The notes under the pieces were generated by a model, which saw only the letters and a list, made by a program, of their open reading frames with translations, was not told the DNA's origin and made no database searches. Below are positions 5,531 through 5,771 of a stretch of 5,771 nt of DNA, piece by piece. Numbering within the stretch: the stretch's first letter is position 1; every line of letters begins with the position of its first letter. The position numbers and the translations under genes are program-made. Origin of the DNA: Proteobacteria bacterium UBA6908 (GTDB lineage: Bacteria > Pseudomonadota > Gammaproteobacteria > Acidiferrobacterales > UBA6901). The stretch lies in assembly GCA_002451085.1 (NCBI GenBank), contig DKBE01000020.1:1308-7078 (forward strand), written 5' to 3'.

Positions 5531-5771
5531 GTGCGAATCCGGCCCGGTCCGTGTTTTCGCCGCAGCGCGTGTATGCGATGGTGCTGCGCTACATCTACTT
5601 GCTGCGCCGCTCGTGGCCGCGGCTGTTGGAGTTGGCCTACTGGCCGACCATGCAGATGATCCTGTGGGGGCTGATCAGCCAGTTCATGCTGACTTCCAGC
5701 ACCTGGCTCGCCCAGGCCTCGGGCGTGCTGCTGGCCGGCGTGTTGCTGTGGGATGTGATGTTCCGCGGCCA
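5527..5771 (+). CDS. ABC-2 type permease, N-terminal part (cut by window end)
   Basis: The frame opens at the ATG that overlaps the ATPase stop codon and stays open to the window edge, giving 81 codons. The N-terminus (MSANPARSVFSPQRVYAMVL) is short and cytoplasmic. It is followed by RYIYLLRRSWPRLLELAYWP (21-40), an amphipathic entry helix of the kind that precedes the first membrane span in ABC-2 permeases. A first hydrophobic span lies at about 41-56 (TMQMILWGLISQFML) and a second begins at about 64 (ASGVLLAGVLLWDVMF). It should be the membrane partner of the preceding ATPase, together forming an exporter that may work as a homodimer of permeases. The 4-base overlap fits tight translational coupling. 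The rest of the gene and any further exporter component lie beyond the window. Confidence 0.85.
   Translation, partial: MSANPARSVFSPQRVYAMVLRYIYLLRRSWPRLLELAYWPTMQMILWGLISQFMLTSSTWLAQASGVLLAGVLLWDVMFRG

Overview
The window reads as chromosomal DNA from a GC-rich gammaproteobacterium, perhaps of the Chromatiales/Ectothiorhodospiraceae kind. This rests on codon use and on the look of the protein families (CPA2 antiporter, UbiE-like methyltransferase, MDR quinone oxidoreductase, ABC-2 exporter); no rRNA or other taxonomic marker is present, so the placement is an inference. I see no tRNA, rRNA, CRISPR array, insertion sequence or phage gene.

Layout. Positions 1-453 (+) are the 3' end of a monovalent cation:proton antiporter gene (end of the NAD-binding domain plus the TrkA-C domain). 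It converges on a two-gene minus-strand unit: a divergent UbiE/COQ5-type methyltransferase (1927-1154, GTG start with a good AAGGA site) and, 14 bases further on, a helical protein I do not recognise (1139-495). A 162-base spacer (1928-2089) with a short palindrome and a weak hairpin separates this unit from a secreted, cysteine-containing protein of unknown function (2941-2090). That gene has a consensus -35 box and a leader hairpin upstream. Next, still on the minus strand, is a membrane protein with a coiled-coil N-terminus and about six predicted membrane segments (3697-3026). A compact 62-base divergent intergenic region with small inverted repeats separates it from a plus-strand operon: a zinc-independent NAD(P)H:quinone oxidoreductase-like MDR enzyme (3760-4770), an ABC ATPase (4775-5530) and an ABC-2 permease (from 5527, cut by the window end).

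How they may work together. The ATPase and permease overlap by ATGA and almost certainly form one exporter; its substrate is not evident. The oxidoreductase is 4 bases upstream of the ATPase and is probably co-transcribed with it. The methyltransferase and its partner are probably co-expressed, perhaps in modifying a quinone or another isoprenoid-type substrate, but this is inference. Nothing here is clearly a new defence or mobile system. The least explained items are the methyltransferase/helical-protein pair, the Cys-containing secreted protein, and the ATPase with a non-canonical Q-loop.
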